Below, piece by piece: positions 15,186-48,796 of a stretch of 64,000 nt of DNA. Where the stretch lies: the NCBI RefSeq assembly GCF_918797505.1, contig NC_092800.1, forward strand, positions 23,637,577 to 23,701,576, given 5' to 3'. Every line of letters starts with the position of its first letter. Position 1 is the stretch's first letter. The notes beneath the pieces were generated by a model that did no database searches, had not been told where the DNA came from, and saw only the letters and a program-made list of their open reading frames with translations. Made by a program: the position numbers and the translations under genes. The stretch is from Bemisia tabaci (lineage: Eukaryota > Arthropoda > Insecta > Hemiptera > Aleyrodidae).

Positions 15186-15590
15186 TTCATTCATATCATA
15201 TAAATTCATATCATATAAATTTCACCAAATTTGTTCCCTTTATAAGTCTATCAGTATTTAATGTATAAACCTCAGGGTTTTTTTTGTTTTTTTTTTAATA
15301 CTGAAAGTTATTGCTCAATACCCATTCAGTCTACATCCAGATAAGACCACCTCTCCGTTTTTTATTTGTTCCTTAAATCCTTTTTTTTCCCTTCCAGGAA
15401 ATCAGGTGAAAGATCTGGTGAAACATTTGAAATGCGATGGGCACACCCTGAAGACTTTGTAGAATTGAGGATAATGCCTCGGATGCTTCTGGACCATCTG
15501 CCAGACAACATTCACAAGACCATTAGAACAGTATTAGATGAACAAATAACCGAGATCACTATGGATATGAATGAAATCACCATTTTGTAA
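3598..15590 (+). CDS. DAGLB: sn-1-specific diacylglycerol lipase, beta type (complete, 14 coding exons)
   Basis: Splicing 3598-3692, 4236-4448, 5081-5190, 6041-6265, 6801-6950, 7706-7874, 8446-8569, 9126-9269, 10274-10385, 11404-11496, 12243-12397, 13611-13775, 14710-14813 and 15398-15590 gives 2052 nt, 683 residues plus TAA, with every junction GT-AG and in phase. The family hydrolyses diacylglycerol at sn-1 to give 2-monoacylglycerols such as the endocannabinoid 2-AG, at membranes. Seen: start MPALELMGRKW, matching the family's MPG..-F-RRW opening; four hydrophobic segments near residues 20-41, 56-79, 104-125 and 140-161; VLDPIGS after the fourth; AAYGWP; ISIRG and DIFTDL; GHSLGAG with Ser about 450; probable triad Asp about 502 (VGDDFV) and His about 605 (GKILHI). 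The length fits the short beta form (about 670 residues) rather than the long-tailed alpha form. The start was chosen by homology and because an AG acceptor ends just before the ATG. Symbol assigned by resemblance only. Confidence 0.92.
4236..4448 (+). CDS. DAGLB: DAGL exon 2 (membrane segments 1-2)
   Basis: Follows a tctgtatcag acceptor and ends at donor gtgagt. It encodes the end of membrane segment 1, a short loop NFTFDCDEGGY with a possible N-glycosylation site (NFT), membrane segment 2 (very rich in Ile, Val and Met) and the start of a basic loop. Confidence 0.88.
5081..5190 (+). CDS. DAGLB: DAGL exon 3 (membrane segment 3)
   Basis: Acceptor attttttcag, donor gtgagt. Encodes MMFPEMLMNILGTVWTF, which aligns by eye with the FPEMVWASLGAAW stretch of vertebrate DAGL-beta, then a loop VIDCVDEHFTNT with another possible glycosylation site. 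Confidence 0.87.
6041..6265 (+). CDS. DAGLB: DAGL exon 4 (membrane segment 4 and cytosolic linker)
   Basis: Acceptor tttttattag, donor gtaagt. Encodes membrane segment 4 ending VLDPIGS (family: FDPLG), then a charged linker and WFFCWITRDEHSREAFSQIA, matching the family's CCxxKDDHTRVAFSSTAELF. Confidence 0.9.
6801..6950 (+). CDS. DAGLB: DAGL exon 5
   Basis: Encodes LFSSLFRDTDMVPTDIIAG, closely matching the conserved LFSxYFxDTDLVPSDIxAG of both DAGL types, followed by a basic Arg/Lys/Glu-rich helix. Donor gtaagt. Confidence 0.9.
7706..7874 (+). CDS. DAGLB: DAGL exon 6
   Basis: Encodes ELAEHYLQFSMAAYGWPFVM, matching the family's CHHYMQFAAAAYGWPLYI, then a Cys-rich stretch (CCSCF). Donor gtaatt at 7875. 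Confidence 0.9.
8446..8569 (+). CDS. DAGLB: DAGL exon 7
   Basis: Acceptor tttatcacag, donor gtaagt. Encodes EDNCCLCNLAGVKYIS, resembling the EEDNCCGCN motif of DAGL-alpha, then DILFVSFRNHIFQ leading into the lipase fold. Confidence 0.9.
9126..9269 (+). CDS. DAGLB: DAGL exon 8 (lipase domain start)
   Basis: Encodes LPFFVVADHKTKSIVISIRG and SMRDIFTDLTA, the first strand block of Lipase_3 (family: [31 protein letters not shown]). Both ends fall between codons. Confidence 0.93.
10274..10385 (+). CDS. DAGLB: DAGL exon 9
   Basis: Encodes AHKGMIASANYVKKELEDGG and HPDYKLVLTG, the strand running into the nucleophile elbow. Donor gtgaac interrupts the Gly codon of GHSLGAG. Confidence 0.92.
10609..10680 (+). 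repeat. possible tRNA-derived SINE head in DAGL intron 9
   Basis: GTGGGCATAGCATTTGTCC followed by AGGTTTAATTTCCAG resembles a tRNA A and B box pair with a damaged B box. The string GACGTGAGTTTG recurs at 10669 and 11222. Confidence 0.3.
11404..11496 (+). CDS. DAGLB: DAGL exon 10 (nucleophile elbow)
   Basis: Encodes GHSLGAGTSVLLAILL and YPDVKVYAFATP. The Ser of GHSLGAG (about residue 450) is the catalytic nucleophile of the family. The motif reads GAG, as in DAGL-alpha, rather than the GGG of vertebrate beta. Confidence 0.94.
12243..12397 (+). CDS. DAGLB: DAGL exon 11 (triad Asp)
   Basis: Encodes AGLLSREAARYTESFVMTIG and VGDDFVMRLSIESAEDCRTN. The second Asp of GDD aligns with the catalytic Asp of the family's LGKDLVPRI. 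It ends at PK in front of donor gtcagt. Confidence 0.9.
13611..13775 (+). CDS. DAGLB: DAGL exon 12 (regulatory-loop region)
   Basis: Acceptor tatttttcag, donor gtgagc. Encodes YRVYLNGFGYALFGVPSRDL followed by a polar Ser/Arg-rich loop, at the place where vertebrate DAGLs carry their insert between core strands. Confidence 0.88.
14710..14813 (+). CDS. DAGLB: DAGL exon 13 (triad His)
   Basis: Encodes SRLFPAGKILHITYKKKSK and a very Lys-rich continuation. GKILHI aligns with PPGRIIH, which carries the catalytic His. The basic run occupies the place of the Cys-rich loop seen in vertebrate homologues. Confidence 0.88.
15156..15180. repeat. poly(T) tract in the last DAGL intron
   Basis: An uninterrupted run of over 20 T, followed by short repeats of TTCATATCATATAAA. 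Confidence 0.85.
15398..15590 (+). CDS. DAGLB: DAGL exon 14 (C-terminus and stop)
   Basis: Acceptor cttccag. Encodes MRWAHPEDFVELRIMPRMLL and DHLPDNI, aligning with [24 protein letters not shown], and ends with TAA at 15588-15590. There is no long alpha-type tail. Confidence 0.9.
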
Positions 15591-17822
15591 AAACACAAGG
15601 TTCTGATGAACCAAGCAAGAATATCTTGCATTTAACATATCCTGAGTGAAGAAAAAATGAGCTGTAAGTTTGATTTCCGTTCCAAGTCTAACCTATTGTC
15701 TTCGTATGACTTTTCTCTTTTTGCTAATTGGCAGGTCTTTCTTGTAAGTATTGGATACAAGTCAACAAAGCAACAATTAGCCTCTAGGCTTGCTCAGTCT
15801 TAAAGACAAGAAGCTATGGTAGAAAACTGTTCCCTAAATTAGCCACTGCTGATTAGGATCAAATGTGGCTCAAATCAAAGCATGACTACTCAGTTAGCTA
15901 AAACTGATTTAATACAGAACTATCAACCTAGGGGGCTACAATTTGGGGAAAAGACATGTTTGTCCCTATTTTAAGGTCAGGCGCCCCAACTCTACTCTTG
16001 GTATGTCAACCATTCAGAGAGCATCTAAGGTGTCAAGTTCTGGACCCCTCTCTTTTCAGTCCAAGTTCATGTCCAAATCGAATCAACAAAATTTTGATTA
16101 TGTTAATATCATACAAATCAGCCTTACCATATCCAGTGTGCTCCTAATCAGAAGATTATTTTCCTAACCTCATTTTTAAGATTTTTGGCATCAATTGAAG
16201 AAACTGCATTTTGTGATACGTTAAAGCTGAAAACTATCTTGACTAAAAGTTACTTTAAAGTTGGTTTAAGCTGATTTTTTTTACTTAATCTTTTTTTCTG
16301 TGTACAGTGATTTATTTTTCTACTTTCGCCGGCAAAATATCATGACAATATCTCTAGATAATATAGACCTGACTCATTATACTTAATTTTTATTTTTGTA
16401 CATTTCTATCTAAGCATACGTGTTACGCACTGCTAGTGCTTCCTGGTTGCCTACTCTCAGTATTAGAGGTATAGCTTGTACCTCGTCTTGAAGACTTTTC
16501 TCCTCCTAAAGACATGTTTGGTCGGAAAGCCTTGTTTTCGCTTTTAATTACATACTTATTCCTCCTCTGTATTGGAAATTTACCTCTTGCTCAAATGTTC
16601 CCGTATCGATCAGGCGGTGCTTTCCATGAATTAGGTTGCAGGGAATCAAAATCGGAGCTGAATCTCATATTGAAAGTGGTACAAATTCATTCTACTCAAG
16701 TAAGAATTCATTATAATAGTTAAGTTTATTTCTGTTGTTCTTTTCTCTGATGAAGTATTTTTCATAATTATGATGATCAGACCCAAATTAGAAATAATCA
16801 TAATTTTATTTTTTTTCACTTTGAACTTAATCAGCATTATTCCTTAAATTGATGACCACTGATCACTGGTGCTTTCTTTTGTAAGGACTTGATGATTTAA
16901 TTGCCTAACGTCTTTTTCACCGAATGGGTTTACTTATAGGATGGGAGGGTTTTTTTTCTTTCAGTCATGTGTTCGTTACATACGTCGCAAAACATATGTA
17001 GTTTGGGAGTTTCACTGATATTATATCAATGAAAATTCACATGATTGATCCGAAAACCCGAAAATATATCGAAAGACCTTTAAAATAAACAATCAAATAC
17101 AACTATCAAGTGTGCATTGAATCATTTGTCTATAGTGTGAAAAGGACTTAAGGTAATAGCTTTCATCCAGTAAAATTATGTCCATGGATTTCGGCATTAT
17201 CAGCACTCTACACTTCTTTTGTTTGCATTTTAAGAATTTAAATACATGGCCTAAATTTTATGATACACCTTTATTTTTCAAAATTGGTGCTTTAACTTTC
17301 AATCAAGCTCATTAAATGATTTTTTTTTTTTTTTACAGTTCTTGAATGTAAGTACTGAAACTTGATCCTTTCAAATTTTGACTGAGAAGCTGACTATTTG
17401 ATTTTATTTAGTCGTAGGTACACTTTGTATATATTCTGTCTCCTTTTTTCAAATGCTTCTTGTTGATTTTATTGTATAGTTTATCCCTAGTTATCCTTGA
17501 ATATTTTATTTGTAAATTATTTTTGGCTGTGTACATCATTTGTTGTATCGATCAAAGTTTTCTAATGTTTTAGACGATTTTACAATTGTGAAACAAGTTC
17601 TGAATTTTTCCTGTCCCAAATTTTTGTACTCTTTTTATACTCAAACTTTTACAGATTTAAGGCCTTATTATTCATTGATCATTGTTCTCGCAAGAAATTT
17701 TAAAACAAAGTTCTACTGTTTGGTTCCTGGCGATAATGTTATTTTTTTATTCACATTTTTGGCAGATTTTATGCTCTTTTTTGAGAATATGTTACAAGTA
17801 TCTTAACTAGATGAAGAATAAA
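15591..17822 (+). other. probable long 3' UTR of the DAGL gene
   Basis: No convincing coding signal follows the stop codon. AATAAA at 17817-17822, with another just after it near 17834, is the best poly(A) signal before the convergent gene. Earlier AT-rich stretches could also serve, so the UTR end is a guess. Confidence 0.35.
17817..17822 (+). promoter_or_regulatory. candidate poly(A) signal of the DAGL gene
   Basis: Exact AATAAA about 2.2 kb beyond the stop codon, followed by a second AATAAA about 12 bases later and a T-rich stretch near 17865. Confidence 0.3.
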
Positions 17823-19053
17823 TAGATTAAAATAATAAAGTCTCCATTATGGCAGACATTTGGCATTTTTTTATAACATCACCTTCTGGCTAAAAAGTTA
17901 CAAGTGCCGTTTGTGCTGAGGTTCTGTCTTGCCTACTTTTCAAATTTGTCCAATTTTTTACAGAAAAACTAAAGAATAGAATCACTTGAAAATTTTCCTT
18001 GGTATCTGTGTCGTCATTGAAGTAAATCCTTGAAATCCTCATGAAAGTAAACACAAAAGTTATAAAGAAAAAATTGGAACAGTATTAAGATGTCCATTAA
18101 CATAGCATCCAAGCGTAAATGGTGCTTGTGAAACTTTGGCTGGAAGGTAACGTTATACTCTAAACTTTTTAGCAGCTGATTTACAAAATAAAAGTCATGC
18201 TCGTTCCCTGAAAAAATAATCGGTAGAACAATGTGGAAATGCCAGCTTAATTTTATTCTGTTTTTGAGGAGCGTAGAGAGTTTTTTAATTTTGGAATCGG
18301 CTGTGCCCCTCTCAATTTCATTTGATGGTTTCTCAACTCCACAAAAATGTCTTTTTCATGGAACAAAGGACATTAACACATGGGCAGATAAACAAATTTG
18401 TATAATTTATTGCTCTTCCTCATAACATTTAACTTTTTATCCATTTTATATTCTTTAGTTAATGCCCGGATTGTATGCTGTTTTTCTGTATCCATCCAAT
18501 TCTCTGCTCAGTTATTATTTTGATTGTATATCAACTAAAATCTATCTTTTTTATGCTGTTGAATCATCGACGAGTTTTTAGAAATACCTTTCAACTATAT
18601 TTTGTAATTTCTTTTGTTTTTGTAAAAGAATATTTTTTCAAATTGCTAAGAATAAATTTCATTATCTTCTTCTTTCAATGACACTCTCCTTTTCTTTCAT
18701 TTCTGTATTCCCATCGCTATCAGTGATTGAAAAAGCGACTGGATTCGAAAAAATCTTTTCAGCTCTCATACTGGAGAAAGTAAATTATTGCTTTAGCATC
18801 TAGGTTGTCTAAAATGTGTCTGATGACCCCTAAGATGCTTGTTTAACTGGTCCTGAATGGCCCTTTTTATAGAGCCTTAAATGATTTTTGTCAAGTCCTT
18901 TCCATTCCACTGGTTGATAAGGATCCTTGCCTTCTTCCAATTTTGTATAATCAAACAAAAATGGCTATGAAAATATAATAGCATTTCTAAACTGTTCTAT
19001 GCATGTATTTTTTCATAACTCCAAATGCAAATAGACTATTATCGTTTTAAGAC

Positions 19054-19516
19054 ATCCAAATTAGAGTCCCTTTATACCCAGAGTTACGACAACTCACTTT
19101 TGGTTGGGCCAGGATTGGGCTGAAAGTGGCCTAAAAAAAAATCCAATTCTGATTGGTTCTCGCTCATGGAGGCCGAAACTAGTGCACCAAGATGGCGGTA
19201 CCTCGAATGTGAACAAGAATAATGAAAATATTACCTAATTGTGGTTTATCAAGAGTAAATTGTTATTTCCATAGGTCCAAAATGAAAATAGATTAAGAAA
19301 TTATTCACAAACCAATCTCATTTTCTTTTTAATTGATCACTTTGTTGATGTTGTTGTTTTTGTGTGACAGACATAGCAGGATTCCTGATCCTTATCCCTC
19401 AATATCGTTCATTTGGGTGCACCAGTTTCGGCCTCCATGGCCAGCCAAGGTCGGCTGCCAGTCAGCTGATAATCGAGTTGTCGTTACTCTGGGTATAAAG
19501 GGACTCTAATCCAAAT
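19054..19516. mobile_element. hAT-like MITE with perfect 8-bp target duplication
   Basis: The element at 19062-19508 has ends TAGAGTCCCTTTATACCCAG and its near-exact reverse complement (about 33 bp, one or two mismatches). It is flanked on both sides by ATCCAAAT (19054-19061 and 19509-19516). An 8-bp duplication suits hAT or P-type transposition. No coding capacity. Confidence 0.88.
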
Positions 19517-19588
19517 GAGATGTTCACTTTTTGGGTGGACATAAAATATTGAAGAATCGATACACACATACATTAACAAGTTCCAACT

Positions 19589-19594
19589 TTTATT
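19589..19594 (-). promoter_or_regulatory. candidate poly(A) signal of the MLCK gene
   Basis: AATAAA on the minus strand about 1.26 kb past the stop codon, just before the hAT-like insertion ending at 19508. Other AT-rich candidates lie between, so this is tentative. Confidence 0.3.
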
Positions 19595-19942
19595 ATCTGA
19601 AACTCAATACATCAAAGTAACGTATTTAACAATGAATTGTTTAACTTGAAAAAACAGCTAAATTTGTATTGCGCTTGTAAAACAGCATCAAAACTATCCT
19701 AGTTATAAAATACAGGACTTTGGTACAAAATAGGATGTGGCATGATTTACACAAACGGATTTTCTGCTGATTCGTAACAATACTTGGTAACTCTTAGAGG
19801 AAGGGTTAAAACATAAAAACCTACGTTTTAAAGGCACCATGACAAAATTTGATAATTTTTGACTCCATAAGCTCCCTTAAAATTGCAGAGTTTTGTGAAG
19901 ATTCACAAAATGGAATACTAGATGAATCTTTGAAGGACATTT

Positions 19943-20075
19943 GGACTGAATTTTGCAATTTAGAACTATAAATTCTGGCTCTTCTGGAAAAACACTTATG
20001 TGCATAGGGGAACTAATGGCACATTCGTTGTTTTTAAACCGGGCCAGAATTCATAGTTCCAAATTGCAAAAAGTC
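19943..20075. mobile_element. small fold-back element, family F copy 2
   Basis: Left arm GGACTGAATTTTGCAATTTA pairs with the right arm ending TTGCAAAAAGTCC. Same layout as the copies at 2367 and 46096. It lies in the presumed MLCK 3' UTR. Confidence 0.65.
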
Positions 20076-20850
20076 CATTTCTTCTATACCTGGTAGACTG
20101 ATTATTTTGATTCATATGTAGAAGTCACTTCATTTATAAAGATGAGGACTAATATAGAGATTTAAGCTCGGTTAATCTTTTTTTAAGGTAAAATACAGAT
20201 ACAATTATGCTTGAAAGCAATGAAAAATTACAACCGACAGCATTTTAAATTGAATGATCAGATGAAATTGACAATTTTTTCTCAAAAAATTTGGGACGGT
20301 AAAAAATTCTACCATACTGACAAGACATGGAGAAAAGGTAGAGCAATTTTATAGCTCTACAAATGTGCATTGTGCAAGTGCTTACAATTGTTGAGAAATT
20401 GAAGTAAAATACAATATTTACAAGAGAAAACAGTTTTCAGTTTTAATAATTTTAAAATTAAAGGATGCACGGTTCAACAACAGTTCCGATAAAAAAAAAA
20501 ATTGAAGGATGAAAAGAAGAGGATTTAAAAGTGGGGTAATCTTAGGCACTTTTGGCACTGATTTTATCTCTTCGCATGAGATATTTCTGGGGGTATGAAT
20601 TTAGAATGAGCCTGGAGCTCAAAACAGAGAATCTACAACCAAGTCACTTAATGACAGTAGGTACAGAAAATGAAGAACTTTCTTAACAGCACAAATAACT
20701 TAGCGAGATAAAAAAAAGAAAAAATTACACAACAAAAGAAACTCACAAATAATAAAAAACAACAAAAACAGAGGTGTATAAATACAAGAATAATTTACTT
20801 ACAAAATATTACCTGCAAACAAAGAGGACAAGAAAGGTGAATAGGTGAAA

Positions 20851-46733
<25,883 letters not shown>

Positions 46734-47124
46734 CTGAAACAGAAGTAGAGAATAGGAGATTAAATATTTGATAATATCATACAAGAATACATTCCTGACA
46801 TAATAAGAAGTTATTAGGAGGCTAGTAGCTTGATGTGAATACGCGTGGTCCAACCCTGGAGAGCGCTCTGCACCCTCTGAGGTCCACTTTGCGGAGTCCC
46901 GTAATGAAGGTTTGATGGGTAACGGCTTGGAGCGCCTTCATTTTTTTTGATACTCCACGCTTTGTCTTGGAGTTAGTTTAGTTGCCTGTCCGATCTAAAC
47001 TCGAGAAGGGTCATGGTTTTCCTATACGTTTTCCTAGGCGTGACTGCTCTCACCATGTTTTTACGGAGGAAAAAGTGCCTGCTGCCTGCTCACATTAAAT
47101 GCAAACAAAATTAACACTCTGATA

Positions 47125-47470
47125 TTACCAAGTAGCAGTGATCGCGATGAACAGCGATTTTATAGGTTGGTTATCGCGATTATATCGGTGGCAATATATC
47201 GAGATATTATCGCATTAAAAATTGCGATATACGGCAATTAAATCGCTACACATAGCATTTTTTGGTTCGATAAAATTTTGATCAATTTTCGTCGATAAAA
47301 TCGAGATTAAATCGCCATTTATCGCAATTTTCATTTCGAAAATATCACGATAAATTGTCGAGCGGTAAAAGCGCGATTTTATCGCGATAAGATGGAGGAT
47401 AATCGCTCAGATGTTGACGATCCTGGCGATTTTACCGCCGATAAAATCGCAATATATAGCGATTTTTCAG
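47125..47470. repeat. ATCGCGAT / AAAATCGC-rich degenerate repeat patch
   Basis: Within about 340 bases, motifs such as ATCGCGAT, TTATCGCG, AAAATCGC and GCGATTTTA occur more than a dozen times on both strands with irregular spacing. No terminal repeats are evident. Confidence 0.7.
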
Positions 47471-47575
47471 TTGAGAGATGCTACTCGGTTTGTTCCTTTT
47501 TCTGAATTTTATGTTTATTCTATTTGTTCACTAGTGAATTGCAACTTGGCGGCAATTGCTAATTTTATCCGACGC

Positions 47576-47806
47576 ACACTGGAAAAAAAAAATACATTGA
47601 ATCTAGAGTCCAGACTCTTGAAAACATTGACAAGAAAAAATACTCTTGATTCAATCGGATCTTTGCTTGAATCAAAACGAAATCCACTTAAATTAAGAGA
47701 CTTGGTTCTTGATTTAAGCTAGATTTTGATTGAATCAAGAGTACTTTTTCTTGTCAATGTTTTTAAGAGTCTGGACTCTAGATCCAATGTGTTTCTTTTC
47801 CAGTGT
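47576..47806. mobile_element. MITE family L copy 2 (ACACTGGAAAA ends)
   Basis: ACACTGGAAAA and GAATCTAGAGTCCAGACTCT pair with the mirrored right end, continuing through ACATTGACAAGAAAAA and CTCTTGATTCAATC for about 90 bp per arm. Almost the whole element is a hairpin. Confidence 0.82.
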
Positions 47807-48423
47807 ATGTTTTGGTAACAATGACTTAATTTTAAGTTTCTCTGGACCAAAGTCCCTGTCTCCGTGGGAGATCACAAATATCGTAACAGCTGTCAGAAAT
47901 TTATATCGTTGATTTTGTCGAAGTTCCTCGCCATTTTCGTCGACTGTTTAGCTGATGGACAATGTGCATTATGGAGCGGTGTTTTCTGCTCCGCGCGAGC
48001 TTATGCAAATCGAATGAGCTGAATTTTATCAATCCCGACTTCGAGACCAAACTCGATACAGATTGAACACATCGAATTCCAAGCAGCTGTCGCACCCACT
48101 CGCATTATTCAAATCGCCAAAAAAGGGAACGGTTAAGTGAGAAATTTCGTACTCGAGGCTCTTTTTGCTTGACCGATAACCTTTGGCAGGTTCGGATTCG
48201 CCTTGCCACTAGAACGGTTCAGTTGTCCTGGTTACAGAATCGTGTTTTGATGGTTTGAATTCATAGATTATCAAAAACTAATAAGACCTGTTCAAACGAT
48301 TGGTTTCTCCGCCCGACATAACGGCACGAGAAAGGAATCACCAACCAGAAATTTTGGGCTTCCTGTGTTGACTGAGCTCTCAAAAAACGCTGTCGGATTT
48401 CAGGGCATGCTGGAGGCCAATTT

Positions 48424-48674
48424 TGCCGTGCTAAGGAAGAACGCCGTATGAACAATCGAGAGTTGCCAAATTTTCCCAGATAAAACCTGCATTTTTTAGG
48501 AAAATTATGCATATTTTTCCTAGATTTTCGTATATTTTAGATTAAATCGCAAACAACATTGTCCGAAAATGTTGAGGCAAAATATTCAAAATAGTCCCAG
48601 AAAATTCAATTTTTATTGAAGAAAGTATGGCAACGTCTGAAGGCTCATACGGCGTTCTCCCTTAGTATAGCAGC
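48424..48674. mobile_element. MITE family C copy 1 (TGCCGTGCTAAGGAAGAACG ends)
   Basis: TGCCGTGCTAAGGAAGAACG at the left is mirrored at the right (CGGCGTTCTCCCTTAGTATAGCAGC-type end, somewhat mutated), with an AT-rich hairpin interior. A better preserved copy is at 54992-55246. Confidence 0.75.
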
Positions 48675-48680
48675 ATTGGA

Positions 48681-48796
48681 CGTACTTCCGCCAAACGGAA
48701 CAATGTGTGTTATGACGTGAGTCCTGTTATGCATATATTCTTATGAGTCTCAGGGTTCATGTCGTAATGCACATAGTTCCGTTTGGCAGGAATACG
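48681..48796. mobile_element. 116-bp fold-back, family P copy 1
   Basis: CGTACTTCCGCCAAACGGAA pairs with TTCCGTTTGGCAGGAATACG; the inner part (ATGACGTGAG and mirror) also pairs. It lies 7 bp from the preceding MITE. Second copy at 53294-53410. Confidence 0.75.

Larger units (their letters stand above)
15591..20850. other. convergent intergenic and UTR interval
   Basis: Contains the presumed 3' UTRs of both genes, an intact hAT-like MITE at 19062-19508 and a fold-back at 19943-20075. I see no other gene; open frames are short, AT-rich and unlike known proteins. Confidence 0.5.
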
